25,799 bases of DNA from Chlorobium sp. (GTDB taxonomy: Bacteria > Bacteroidota > Chlorobiia > Chlorobiales > Chlorobiaceae), in assembly GCA_028280025.1 (NCBI GenBank), contig JANQMO010000036.1:1-25799 (forward strand), written 5' to 3'. The translations under genes were made by a program, and so were the position numbers. Below the pieces are notes generated by a model. It saw only the letters and a program-made list of their open reading frames with translations. It did no database searches and was not told the origin of the DNA. Within the stretch, counting starts at the first letter, position 1. Each line of letters begins with the position of its first letter. Positions 6,510 to 12,198 of this stretch are shown here, in pieces.

Positions 6510-8366
6510 ATGACCACAGCAGCTTCCGAACCGTCCGGTGAAGTCCTGAACCTGGCTCGCCTGCTATCGAGAGAAAAACTTCACAAAGCTAAAGAGCACG
6601 GCTTTTCAGACTGCCAGATTGCCTACATTTTCAATGTAACCGACCAGACAGTCCGCGACCTTCGAACACACTACAATCTCCATTCAGTTTTCAAGACCGT
6701 CGATACCTGCGCCGCTGAGTTTGATGCGAAAACGCCCTATCACTATTCGACATATGACGAGGAGAACGAGTCAATCAGTTCCGGGAGAAAAAAAGTCGTG
6801 ATCCTCGGAGGGGGACCGAACCGCATCGGACAAGGCATTGAATTCGATTACTGCTGCGTCCAGGCTGTTTTCGCCCTCAAGGAGGCCGGATACGAGGCGA
6901 TCATGATCAACTGCAATCCCGAGACCGTCTCCACCGATTACGACATCGCAGACAAACTGTATTTCGAGCCGCTTACCTTCGAAGACACTATCCGTATCAT
7001 CGAGCATGAAGATCCGCTCGGGGTCATTGTCAGCTTTGGCGGACAGACGCCGCTGAAACTCTCGACCCGGCTGGAAGCGGCAGGTGTCAGCATACTCGGA
7101 ACGTCCTCAAAAGGCATCGACCTTGCCGAAGACCGTAAGAAATTCGGCGCGCTGCTCCGTGAGCTCAAAATACCCCATCCGGATTACGATACGGCAATAT
7201 CATTTGAAGAAGCACAGGAAATAACCGCAAGAATCGGTTACCCGGTCCTGGTCCGGCCCAGTTACGTCCTTGGCGGCAGGGCAATGAAAATCATTTACAA
7301 TGACGATTCGCTCAAGGAGTATGTCGATCAGGCATTGTTCATCTCCGAAAAGTACCCTCTGCTTATCGACCGCTTTCTCGAGACCGCAGTCGAATTCGAC
7401 GTCGATGCCCTTGCCGACAGCACCGACTGCGTCGTCAGCGGTATTATGCAGCATGTCGAGGCAGCCGGCATTCACAGCGGTGATTCGACATCGGTCCTGC
7501 CTTACCATACAGTCGATCCGCAGGTCATCGAAACCATGAAGGACTACACGAGAAGGCTGGCCAAAAGCCTCAACGTGGCCGGCCTGATGAATATACAGTA
7601 TGCGGTACAGAACAACAGTGTGTATGTCATCGAGGTCAATCCCCGGGCAAGCCGGACTGTGCCTTTTGTGGGTAAAGCAACAGCCATACCGCTGGTCAAG
7701 ATAGCCACACGGATCATGCTCGGCGAAAAACTTGCCGACCTCCGTGAGGAGTACCGTCTGGCGGATTGTGATGAGCTCGGCATGAACCACCTTGCGATCA
7801 AGGAACCGGTCTTCCCGTTCTCGAAATTTCTCAAGTCCGGGGTATACCTCGGGCCGGAAATGCGATCAACCGGTGAGGCGATGAGCCTTGCTTACGATTT
7901 TCCGGAGGCGTTTGCCAAGGCATACCAGGCCGCGAACATGGAACTTCCTTTGTCCGGATCGGTATTTATCAGTGTCAACAACCACGACAAGGACGACAGG
8001 ATCCTTCGTATCGCAAGGGAACTCTACGACATCGGATTTGACCTTATCGCAACGGCAGGCACCTATCAGTTCCTTACCGATAACGGCATCGAATGCAAAA
8101 AAGTCTTCAAGGTCGGCGAAGAGGGCCGGCCGAATGTCTTCGATACGATCCGCCTCGGCAAAATCGATCTGGTCATCAATACGCCGCTTGGCGAAAGGGC
8201 CCTTCATGACGAAGAAGCTATCGGGGCCGCTTCGGTCATGAACGGCGTTCCGTTCGTTACGACAATCGAAGCCGCCGAAGCATCGGTACAAGCCATAGCC
8301 TGCATCCGCCGTCAGGAATTCGGGATCAAAAGCCTCCAGGAATACGCAGCCTACCGTGACCGGTAA
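6510..8366 (+). CDS. carB: Carbamoyl-phosphate synthase large subunit, C-terminal half (split CarB)
   Basis: CarB makes carbamoyl phosphate for pyrimidines and arginine. This 618-aa protein corresponds only to the second half of the usual roughly 1070-aa subunit. It begins in the oligomerisation domain (about 12-85: REKLHKAKEHGFSDCQIAYI and VDTCAAEF). The second ATP-grasp domain follows (about 95-480: GGGPNRIGQGIEFDY, CNPETVSTDYD, RPSYVLGGRAM, VIEVNPRASRTVPFVGK), then the MGS-like allosteric domain (about 490-618, with ATAGTYQFL and INTPLG). The upstream DNA does not encode the first half, so this is a true split gene and not a frameshift. Split CarB is known in Aquifex and Methanocaldococcus and, as I recall, in Chlorobium. 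The other half must be elsewhere in the genome. No strong ribosome-binding site precedes 6510. The last 16 bases overlap the convergent gene. Confidence 0.93.
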   Translation: MTTAASEPSGEVLNLARLLSREKLHKAKEHGFSDCQIAYIFNVTDQTVRDLRTHYNLHSVFKTVDTCAAEFDAKTPYHYSTYDEENESISSGRKKVVILGGGPNRIGQGIEFDYCCVQAVFALKEAGYEAIMINCNPETVSTDYDIADKLYFEPLTFEDTIRIIEHEDPLGVIVSFGGQTPLKLSTRLEAAGVSILGTSSKGIDLAEDRKKFGALLRELKIPHPDYDTAISFEEAQEITARIGYPVLVRPSYVLGGRAMKIIYNDDSLKEYVDQALFISEKYPLLIDRFLETAVEFDVDALADSTDCVVSGIMQHVEAAGIHSGDSTSVLPYHTVDPQVIETMKDYTRRLAKSLNVAGLMNIQYAVQNNSVYVIEVNPRASRTVPFVGKATAIPLVKIATRIMLGEKLADLREEYRLADCDELGMNHLAIKEPVFPFSKFLKSGVYLGPEMRSTGEAMSLAYDFPEAFAKAYQAANMELPLSGSVFISVNNHDKDDRILRIARELYDIGFDLIATAGTYQFLTDNGIECKKVFKVGEEGRPNVFDTIRLGKIDLVINTPLGERALHDEEAIGAASVMNGVPFVTTIEAAEASVQAIACIRRQEFGIKSLQEYAAYRDR

Positions 8367-8806
8367 ACAGCTTCCAGCAGGCCGCGTGTCATGGCATAGA
8401 TATCCGGCTCGGTGCTCGATCTCGGTCCTGCCACATTAAGCACCTTCACCTTGTGCTCTTCCAGCCATTCCCGAACGTCCCGCTCCATACCGCGTCCTCC
8501 CTCTTCGACCGCAAGAAACGGCTTCCGGTGTTTTTGCGCCATTTCCGCAGTATAGGCACTGCCGCCTGAGAGCTCATGATTATAAACAATCAGCGTCGCA
8601 TCAGAATCCCTGACATTCCATTCCGTTCTCTGCCGGTAATCTTTTCGCGGTGTTTCATCCAGCAAATACATCTCATCGAGCGGTCCGTCCTCGGCCCGCC
8701 TGCCTTTCGGGCACCACCCGCCGTGACCGATCCCGTTGACAAGAGCAAAATCAAGCGCTGCCCGGTCCGCACCAGTCTGCCCGCCCGACACAATTTTACG
8801 AAACAT
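8351..8806 (-). CDS. SLOG-fold protein, putative molybdenum carrier family
   Basis: This 151-aa protein starts MFRKIVSGGQTGADRAALDF. The SGGQTGADRAALD motif (7-19), together with GHGGWCPKGRRAEDG and the later TLIVYNHELSGGSAYT, marks the YpsA-like SLOG (Rossmann-type nucleotide-binding) family annotated as putative molybdenum carrier. Such proteins are thought to bind a nucleotide or small ligand; the true role is not established. There is no signal peptide or membrane segment. It converges on carB with a 16-base overlap (8351-8366) and has no co-directional neighbour, so the context says little about its job. Confidence 0.75.
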   Translation of the reverse strand: MFRKIVSGGQTGADRAALDFALVNGIGHGGWCPKGRRAEDGPLDEMYLLDETPRKDYRQRTEWNVRDSDATLIVYNHELSGGSAYTAEMAQKHRKPFLAVEEGGRGMERDVREWLEEHKVKVLNVAGPRSSTEPDIYAMTRGLLEAVYRSR

Positions 8807-8853
8807 CCAATCGCTGCATTAAATGGTTACCTATCCTTCATCAATGTTGCTCT

Positions 8854-8881
8854 GCTGGAAACTGAACACTGAAAACTACTG
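8854..8881. repeat. Heptamer array H, ACTGAAN units
   Basis: Four 7-base units: GCTGGAA, ACTGAAC, ACTGAAA and a degenerate fourth. It lies in the gap between the SLOG gene and the ferritin-like gene. It is short, but the period and style match the arrays around glyA. Confidence 0.5.
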
Positions 8882-8917
8882 TTAGATTTTATCACTATCA
8901 CGTGAATTAACATACCT

Positions 8918-9391
8918 ATGCAGAAAACGCATTCGGACCTCCTGGATATCTCCATAAGCCTTGAACTCGGCATCGGACAGCTGTACTCGCTTTTTCATGA
9001 GCTCTTTGAAGAAGACGAAGATTTCTGGTGGCAGTTGTCGATCGAGGAACGCGGACATGCCGCCCTCCTCTGCAACGAAAAAGATACACACTACCACCCG
9101 GATACCCTCCCTGAAAACCTGCTCTCTGAAGATATCGAAGCGCTCAAATCCGCGAATGCGAACATCGAGTCGCTTATCGACAGCTATACAAAAACACCTC
9201 CTGCACGGCAGGAGGCACTAAAAAAAGCATATGAACTTGAAATGTCAGTCGGCGAAGTACACTACCAGGAGTTCATGAGCAGAAGAACCTGCTCCCTGTC
9301 CGACGAACTCTTCCGCCAGCTCAATCTCGGAGACAAGGATCACGCTGACAGGATAGAAGCATACGCAGCGGCCCACGGGATGTCACTATAA
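8918..9391 (+). CDS. Ferritin-like / rubrerythrin-type diiron protein
   Basis: This 157-aa, all-helical, soluble protein has two helix pairs, each with a carboxylate and an ExxH or DxxH motif, as in the ferritin-like diiron fold. Candidate ligands are Glu16, Glu44 and His47 (in EERGHA), Glu108 or Glu113, and Asp139 and His142 (in DKDHAD). There is no rubredoxin-like Cys4 domain, so it is not a full rubrerythrin. Plausible roles are peroxide or oxygen reduction or iron handling in an anaerobe; the exact reaction cannot be told from sequence. It lies directly upstream of three small-RNA-like elements and an iron regulator gene, which fits an iron or oxidative-stress role. No ribosome-binding site is evident before 8918. 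Confidence 0.7.
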   Translation: MQKTHSDLLDISISLELGIGQLYSLFHELFEEDEDFWWQLSIEERGHAALLCNEKDTHYHPDTLPENLLSEDIEALKSANANIESLIDSYTKTPPARQEALKKAYELEMSVGEVHYQEFMSRRTCSLSDELFRQLNLGDKDHADRIEAYAAAHGMSL

Positions 9392-9427
9392 AACAGTGCC
9401 ATCATATCGAAAAAAATTATTTATAAT

Positions 9428-9455
9428 TTGTCTAATTAAATTATTCCGTTATATT
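9428..9455 (+). promoter_or_regulatory. Promoter of small RNA 1, with overlapping operator-like sequence
   Basis: The -35 is TTGTCT (9428-9433) and the -10 is TATATT (9450-9455), with a 16-base spacer. The -35 is embedded in an AT-rich partial dyad (TAATTT...AAATTA) found at the equivalent place in all four elements, which suggests a repressor site. Confidence 0.7.
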
Positions 9456-9460
9456 GTAAT

Positions 9461-9538
9461 CAACATTGGTCCTCTTACCATTGTTGATTCTCCTTACTCA
9501 AGCTCCTCTGACTGTGCCACAGGGGAGCTTGTTTTTTT
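9461..9538 (+). ncRNA. Candidate iron-linked small RNA, copy 1
   Basis: The predicted transcript is about 78 nt. It starts with a 10-bp hairpin, CAACATTGGT / ACCATTGTTG with one U-U mismatch, closed by the loop CCTCTT (9471-9476). A single-stranded linker ATTCTCCTTACT follows, then a Rho-independent terminator. Copies 2 and 3 follow in tandem and copy 4 lies upstream of feoA. Sequence changes between copies keep the pairing (A-U to G-U in the first stem, U-A to C-G in the second), which supports a functional RNA. No open frame with a ribosome-binding site is present. I do not recognise it as a named RNA family. The transcription start is inferred from the promoter. Confidence 0.7.
9499..9538 (+). 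terminator. Rho-independent terminator of small RNA 1
   Basis: The stem is CAAGCTCCTCTG / CAGGGGAGCTTG (12 bp), the loop has 9 bases, and seven T follow (9532-9538). Confidence 0.9.
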
Positions 9539-9558
9539 ATGAATTATTTATTTATAAT

Positions 9559-9586
9559 TTGTCCAATTAAAACAATTCACTATATT
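9559..9586 (+). promoter_or_regulatory. Promoter of small RNA 2, with overlapping operator-like sequence
   Basis: The -35 is TTGTCC (9559-9564) and the -10 is TATATT (9581-9586), with the same 16-base spacer as the other copies and the same AATTTGTC-N-AATTAAA context. Confidence 0.7.
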
Positions 9587-9591
9587 AGTAA

Positions 9592-9668
9592 CGACACTGG
9601 TTCTCATACCATTGTTGATTCTCCTTGCTCAAGCCCCTTCGCCAGCGCCATGGAGGGGCTTGTTTTTT
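9592..9668 (+). ncRNA. Candidate iron-linked small RNA, copy 2
   Basis: The predicted transcript is about 77 nt, the closest relative of copy 1. The first hairpin is CGACACTGGT / ACCATTGTTG with the loop TCTCAT (9602-9607). The linker ATTCTCCTTGCT differs from copy 1 by one base, and a terminator follows. Relative to copy 1 the second stem has exchanged a U-A pair for C-G, a compensatory change. Confidence 0.7.
9630..9668 (+). terminator. Rho-independent terminator of small RNA 2
   Basis: The stem is CAAGCCCCTTC / GGAGGGGCTTG (11 bp with one wobble), the loop has 11 bases, and six T follow (9663-9668). Confidence 0.9.
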
Positions 9669-9688
9669 CACATTCTCTTATTTTAATT

Positions 9689-9716
9689 TTGTCAAATTAA
9701 ATCAGGCTGGTATATT
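9689..9716 (+). promoter_or_regulatory. Promoter of small RNA 3 / dtxR leader
   Basis: The -35 is TTGTCA (9689-9694) and the -10 is TATATT (9711-9716), with a 16-base spacer. The surrounding TTAATTT-TGTC-AAATTAA is a perfect 7-4-7 dyad, the cleanest copy of the shared operator-like motif. No other promoter is seen between here and the dtxR start. Confidence 0.7.
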
Positions 9717-9721
9717 ATAGT

Positions 9722-9794
9722 TGACATTGGTCCTCCTTCCACTGTTGATTCTTTACCGGCATCCCTCTGCAAGGATTACAGAGGGATGTTTTTT
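9722..9794 (+). ncRNA. Candidate small RNA copy 3, also the leader of the dtxR-type gene
   Basis: The predicted transcript is about 73 nt. The first hairpin is TGACATTGG / CCACTGTTG (two wobbles and one mismatch) with an 8-base loop TCCTCCTT (9731-9738), the same sequence as the 16S anti-Shine-Dalgarno. A short linker and a terminator follow. The terminator ends 22 bases before the ATG of the regulator gene, so this copy may act as an attenuator leader as well as, or instead of, a free RNA. Confidence 0.65.
9760..9794 (+). terminator. Terminator in front of the dtxR-type gene
   Basis: The stem is CATCCCTCTG / CAGAGGGATG (10 bp, perfect), the loop has 9 bases, and six T follow (9789-9794). 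Transcription of the next gene must read through it unless a promoter has been missed. Confidence 0.9.
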
Positions 9795-9816
9795 AGTGTC
9801 TATACCTGTATGGGAT

Positions 9817-10497
9817 ATGCTCAGCGAATCCAGCGAAATGTACCTGCAAGCGGTGTTTCGTTTGTCAGAGAAAGGAAATGACGTGACCATCGGTCAGATT
9901 GCAGAAGCAATGGGTCACAGCCTTTCCACCGTATCGGAAAAAGTAAGAAAACTGACCGATCAGGGTTTGCTGCTCCATGAATGGCGTGAAGGGGTCGCGT
10001 TAAGCAAAGAAGGAAAACGCAGAGCAGGATTACTTCTCAGAAAAAGGAGGTTGATTGAAACGTTTCTGGTCAATATGGCAGGTTACTCACCCTACGAGGT
10101 TCACCGGGATGCCTGCCGTCTTGAACACGTGGTCTCCGATCGCCTGACGGAAGCACTTGACAAATTGCTCGAGTATCCGACTCATGATCCACACGGCCAC
10201 CCGATACCAACAACAGAAGGAACGTTAAAGAACACTGACACAGTACCGCTTTCGACGGCAGGACCAGGAACAACGACAACGATATCGTCAATCACCGCCA
10301 CCGATATTGAGATGCTGAAATACATTGACATGCTTGGACTGAAGCCCGAGACAAAATGCATAATTCTGGAAAAAGCGCCATTTGACGGCCCATTGACCAT
10401 TGACATAGAAGGAAGAAACATTGCTGTCGCACATAATCTCGCCTCGATGATTGAAGTCGTTATACGTGACAAGAAACACTCAAAAGTCCCATCATGA
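9817..10497 (+). CDS. DtxR/IdeR-type iron-dependent transcriptional regulator
   Basis: This 226-aa protein is an N-terminal winged helix (1-70), a metal-binding dimerisation domain (about 71-130) and a C-terminal FeoA/SH3-like domain (about 150-220: DMLGLKPETKCIILEKAPF and AVAHNLASMIEVVI). The primary metal ligands of DtxR are conserved: Met8 in SEMYL, and Cys100, Glu103 and His104 in ACRLEHVVSD. Cys rather than Glu in that position is characteristic of iron-sensing DtxR/IdeR proteins; MntR proteins differ. In the ancillary site one His has become Arg77. The ATG at 9817 opens on the family N-terminus (MLSESSEMYL). No ribosome-binding site precedes it, and a GTG at 9796 is an alternative. It overlaps the next gene by 4 bases. 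With feoA, feoB and feoC nearby, iron homeostasis is the likely regulon. Confidence 0.88.
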   Translation: MLSESSEMYLQAVFRLSEKGNDVTIGQIAEAMGHSLSTVSEKVRKLTDQGLLLHEWREGVALSKEGKRRAGLLLRKRRLIETFLVNMAGYSPYEVHRDACRLEHVVSDRLTEALDKLLEYPTHDPHGHPIPTTEGTLKNTDTVPLSTAGPGTTTTISSITATDIEMLKYIDMLGLKPETKCIILEKAPFDGPLTIDIEGRNIAVAHNLASMIEVVIRDKKHSKVPS

Positions 10498-11105
10498 ATA
10501 CTGAAACGCCGACTACTCATACACCTGTTTTTCAGGAATGGAAAAACAAACTGGACTCCTCCGATATGTCACAAAGTTCATTTGAGCGCTGGCTCTTCCT
10601 GCAGGTATCAGGTGTGATCCTGGGAGGAAAATCAGGAGAGCTGCTCATCCTGAAAAAAGAAATCTGCGAGGTGCCTTTCGACAGATGTCTCGATCATATC
10701 GGATGTTTCTGCACGTCATGGGGTTTAAGCTATTCCCTGCTCGTCATGAACGGAAGAGCCCTGAAATTCATCATTTACAATGAGCAGGCTGTCAACCTCC
10801 GTTTGAAGAGCGCGTCAAAAAAAATCCTTCATTGTCACCTTAAATATCCCTTTGGTCTCAGTGCGAAAACATTTCTCCTTGAACTTTCCCGGCGATGGCA
10901 GCAAAACGGCCGTATCCCCCATGAAATCGGGATCGCGCTCGGTTATCCTCTGAAGGATGTTTGGGGTTTCATGGGACTGAACAATTTCAGATGCAACGGG
11001 AGTTGCGGCTGGCAGATATTCGGTGACCCCGAACCGTCCAGAAGGATCAGGGCACGATATGAAAACGCCCGCAAAAGAGCTGAAATGCTTCTGCGGGCAG
11101 CTTAA
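10494..11105 (+). CDS. DUF3793 family protein
   Basis: This 203-aa soluble protein of unknown function is recognised by its C-terminal half: HEIGIALGYPLKDVWGFMG (from His143), then CNGSCGWQIFGDP, a Cys-containing segment, and a basic helical tail. The N-terminal half carries several Cys (CEVPFDRCLDHIGCFC) that could bind a metal or cluster; that is inference. Its ATG overlaps the TGA of the dtxR-type gene (ATGA), so the two are translationally coupled and presumably share the leader at 9689-9794. This linkage argues for a role in iron homeostasis. A 13-bp hairpin follows at 11123-11172. Confidence 0.7.
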   Translation: MNTETPTTHTPVFQEWKNKLDSSDMSQSSFERWLFLQVSGVILGGKSGELLILKKEICEVPFDRCLDHIGCFCTSWGLSYSLLVMNGRALKFIIYNEQAVNLRLKSASKKILHCHLKYPFGLSAKTFLLELSRRWQQNGRIPHEIGIALGYPLKDVWGFMGLNNFRCNGSCGWQIFGDPEPSRRIRARYENARKRAEMLLRAA

Positions 11106-11122
11106 GGCACAGAAAGAGCTAT

Positions 11123-11172
11123 AGCGCCTCTATGTATGTGACTCATTTCAGGTGCGATGACATAGAGGCGCT
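11123..11172. terminator. Hairpin between convergent genes, probable bidirectional terminator
   Basis: AGCGCCTCTATGT and ACATAGAGGCGCT form a perfect 13-bp stem with a 24-base loop, midway between the DUF3793 gene and the convergent ferredoxin gene. There is no long T-run on either side, so the terminator role rests on position and stem strength. Confidence 0.6.
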
Positions 11173-11178
11173 TATCCT

Positions 11179-11364
11179 TCACCCCTGTACGATGCATTCC
11201 TCAGGACAAACCGATACACAAGCCTGTGCATCGAGCCCCTCGCATTCGTTACAGACGTTCGGATCGATCACATAGACTTCTTCTCCGGCAGAAATGGCTT
11301 CTACCGGGCATTCTGGTTCACATGCCGCACAGTATGTGCATGTTTCATTAATAAATAGAGCCAT
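11179..11364 (-). CDS. 2[4Fe-4S] ferredoxin, Chlorobium type (first)
   Basis: This 61-aa ferredoxin has the two cluster motifs CTYCAACEPECP (about 9-20) and CNEC-x7-CVSVCP (about 38-54). It is very close to the Chlorobium ferredoxins I remember (ALYITEECTYCGACEPECP type). These carry low-potential electrons from the type-I reaction centre to FNR and to the reductive TCA-cycle enzymes. The start MALFINETC at 11364 is supported by GGAGGG six bases upstream. It lies 46 bases after the second ferredoxin gene on the same strand and is probably co-transcribed with it. Confidence 0.93.
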   Translation of the reverse strand: MALFINETCTYCAACEPECPVEAISAGEEVYVIDPNVCNECEGLDAQACVSVCPEECIVQG

Positions 11365-11410
11365 TGTTTCCCTCCGTTTAAACTGTTATAAATAATAGTG
11401 TACCGTTCTC

Positions 11411-11605
11411 TTAATCTTTCTTGATAGCTTCAGAAGGGCACTGCGGTACGCAACGTACGGCAGACATATTCTTGCAGTCGTTGCAGAGGCTGCCATCGAT
11501 CACATAGGTCTTTTTTGTTTCATGCGCTTTGATGGCATTGCGCGGGCATGCTGTACGACAACTGTCACACATAACACATGCATCCGGATTGATTGTGAAA
11601 GCCAT
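11411..11605 (-). CDS. 2[4Fe-4S] ferredoxin (second, divergent)
   Basis: This 64-aa ferredoxin has CVMCDSCRTACP (about 10-21) and CNDC-x7-CVPQCP (about 41-57), so both clusters should form. It is more basic and less conserved than its neighbour (KAHETKKTYVIDG between the motifs, ending KKD), which suggests a different redox partner. The start at 11605 has a strong AAGGAGGA ribosome-binding site. It is the first gene of the pair, behind a clear promoter at 11692-11720. Confidence 0.9.
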   Translation of the reverse strand: MAFTINPDACVMCDSCRTACPRNAIKAHETKKTYVIDGSLCNDCKNMSAVRCVPQCPSEAIKKD

Positions 11606-11691
11606 GATCTCCTCCTTGATTTGTGAGACATTTATAAGGCGTTTTTTTGCTTGCCGTGATCACCACAGTTTGAGCATTATCATCACCTATA

Positions 11692-11720
11692 AATATAGAG
11701 GAGGAAGAGGGGTTCGTCAA
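11692..11720 (-). promoter_or_regulatory. Promoter of the ferredoxin pair
   Basis: On the minus strand, TTGACG (11720-11715), a 17-base spacer and TATATT (11697-11692) form a good sigma-70-type promoter. It lies 87 bases upstream of the second ferredoxin's start. It lacks the TTTGTC operator-like motif seen at the small RNAs and feoA. Confidence 0.7.
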
Positions 11721-11761
11721 TAAAGAAGATTACAGAGAGGTCAACCGAATTGCGTCTCCGA

Positions 11762-11992
11762 TTACTCTACCCACTGATACCAGATATCCTTGTTTTCTCC
11801 GCAGGAACAGTTGCCATGCTTGCCGCCGCATGAACTTTCCGCGGTCTCCTTGCGAAGCTTCCCTTTACGTATCCAGTGTTCGAGCATTGGTTCAAGCGTC
11901 TCTGCTGACACCTTGAAATGAAGGCCGAGATCATGTATGGAAACAATGTTCCGGTTCTTCAGATACCCTTTCAGTTCAAGAAGTGATGCCAT
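11762..11992 (-). CDS. feoC: FeoC-like iron-transport accessory protein
   Basis: This 76-aa protein has an N-terminal winged helix (1-50, MASLLELKGYLKNRNIVSIH) and a Cys-containing wing (Cys55, Cys62 and Cys64 in SSCGGKHGNCSCG), as in FeoC. FeoC is a small cytoplasmic partner of FeoB; in Klebsiella its cysteines bind a redox-active cluster and it protects FeoB from proteolysis. It is the last gene of the feo locus, separated from feoB by 206 bases that hold a MITE-like element. That insertion may weaken its co-expression with feoB. Confidence 0.82.
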   Translation of the reverse strand: MASLLELKGYLKNRNIVSIHDLGLHFKVSAETLEPMLEHWIRKGKLRKETAESSCGGKHGNCSCGENKDIWYQWVE

Positions 11993-12024
11993 TTTTTATC
12001 CATTGTGAATAGTAAGCAAAAGAT

Positions 12025-12188
12025 GGAGCTGTCTCAAAAGTCTTGCATTTTGTCTTTTTATAGTCATCCTCGGGCCTGCCCTGTGAAATAGATGCTCTTG
12101 ATTTCACGGGGCGGCATGACTCTCTGCTGGAAATTTTCTGGGAACTTATGCATGGCGACCGATAAGCAGTGCTTTTGAGACAGCCTCC
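12025..12188. mobile_element. MITE-like inverted-repeat element between feoB and feoC
   Basis: The terminal inverted repeats share GCTGTCTCAAAAG exactly (left 12025-12040, right 12172-12188) and begin GGAG. The 164-bp interior is too short to encode a transposase. Nested inside is a long hairpin: AGTCAT pairs with ATGACT (12062-12067 and 12116-12121), and GCCCTGTGAAAT pairs with ATTTCACGGGGC (12078-12089 and 12101-12112) with one wobble. The GCTGTCTCA-type ends resemble termini of DDE transposons, so a non-autonomous element is likely. I could not define a target-site duplication. Confidence 0.65.
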
Positions 12189-12198
12189 TGTTTTTCGT

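Noticed and set aside
9461..9794. Short peptides encoded by the small RNAs
   Set aside because: No start codon with a ribosome-binding site and no conserved reading frame; differences between copies follow base pairing, not codons.
9420..9795. CRISPR-like array (three repeats with variable parts)
   Set aside because: Repeat and variable parts follow promoter, hairpin and terminator boundaries, units are about 130 bp and diverged, and there are no cas genes.
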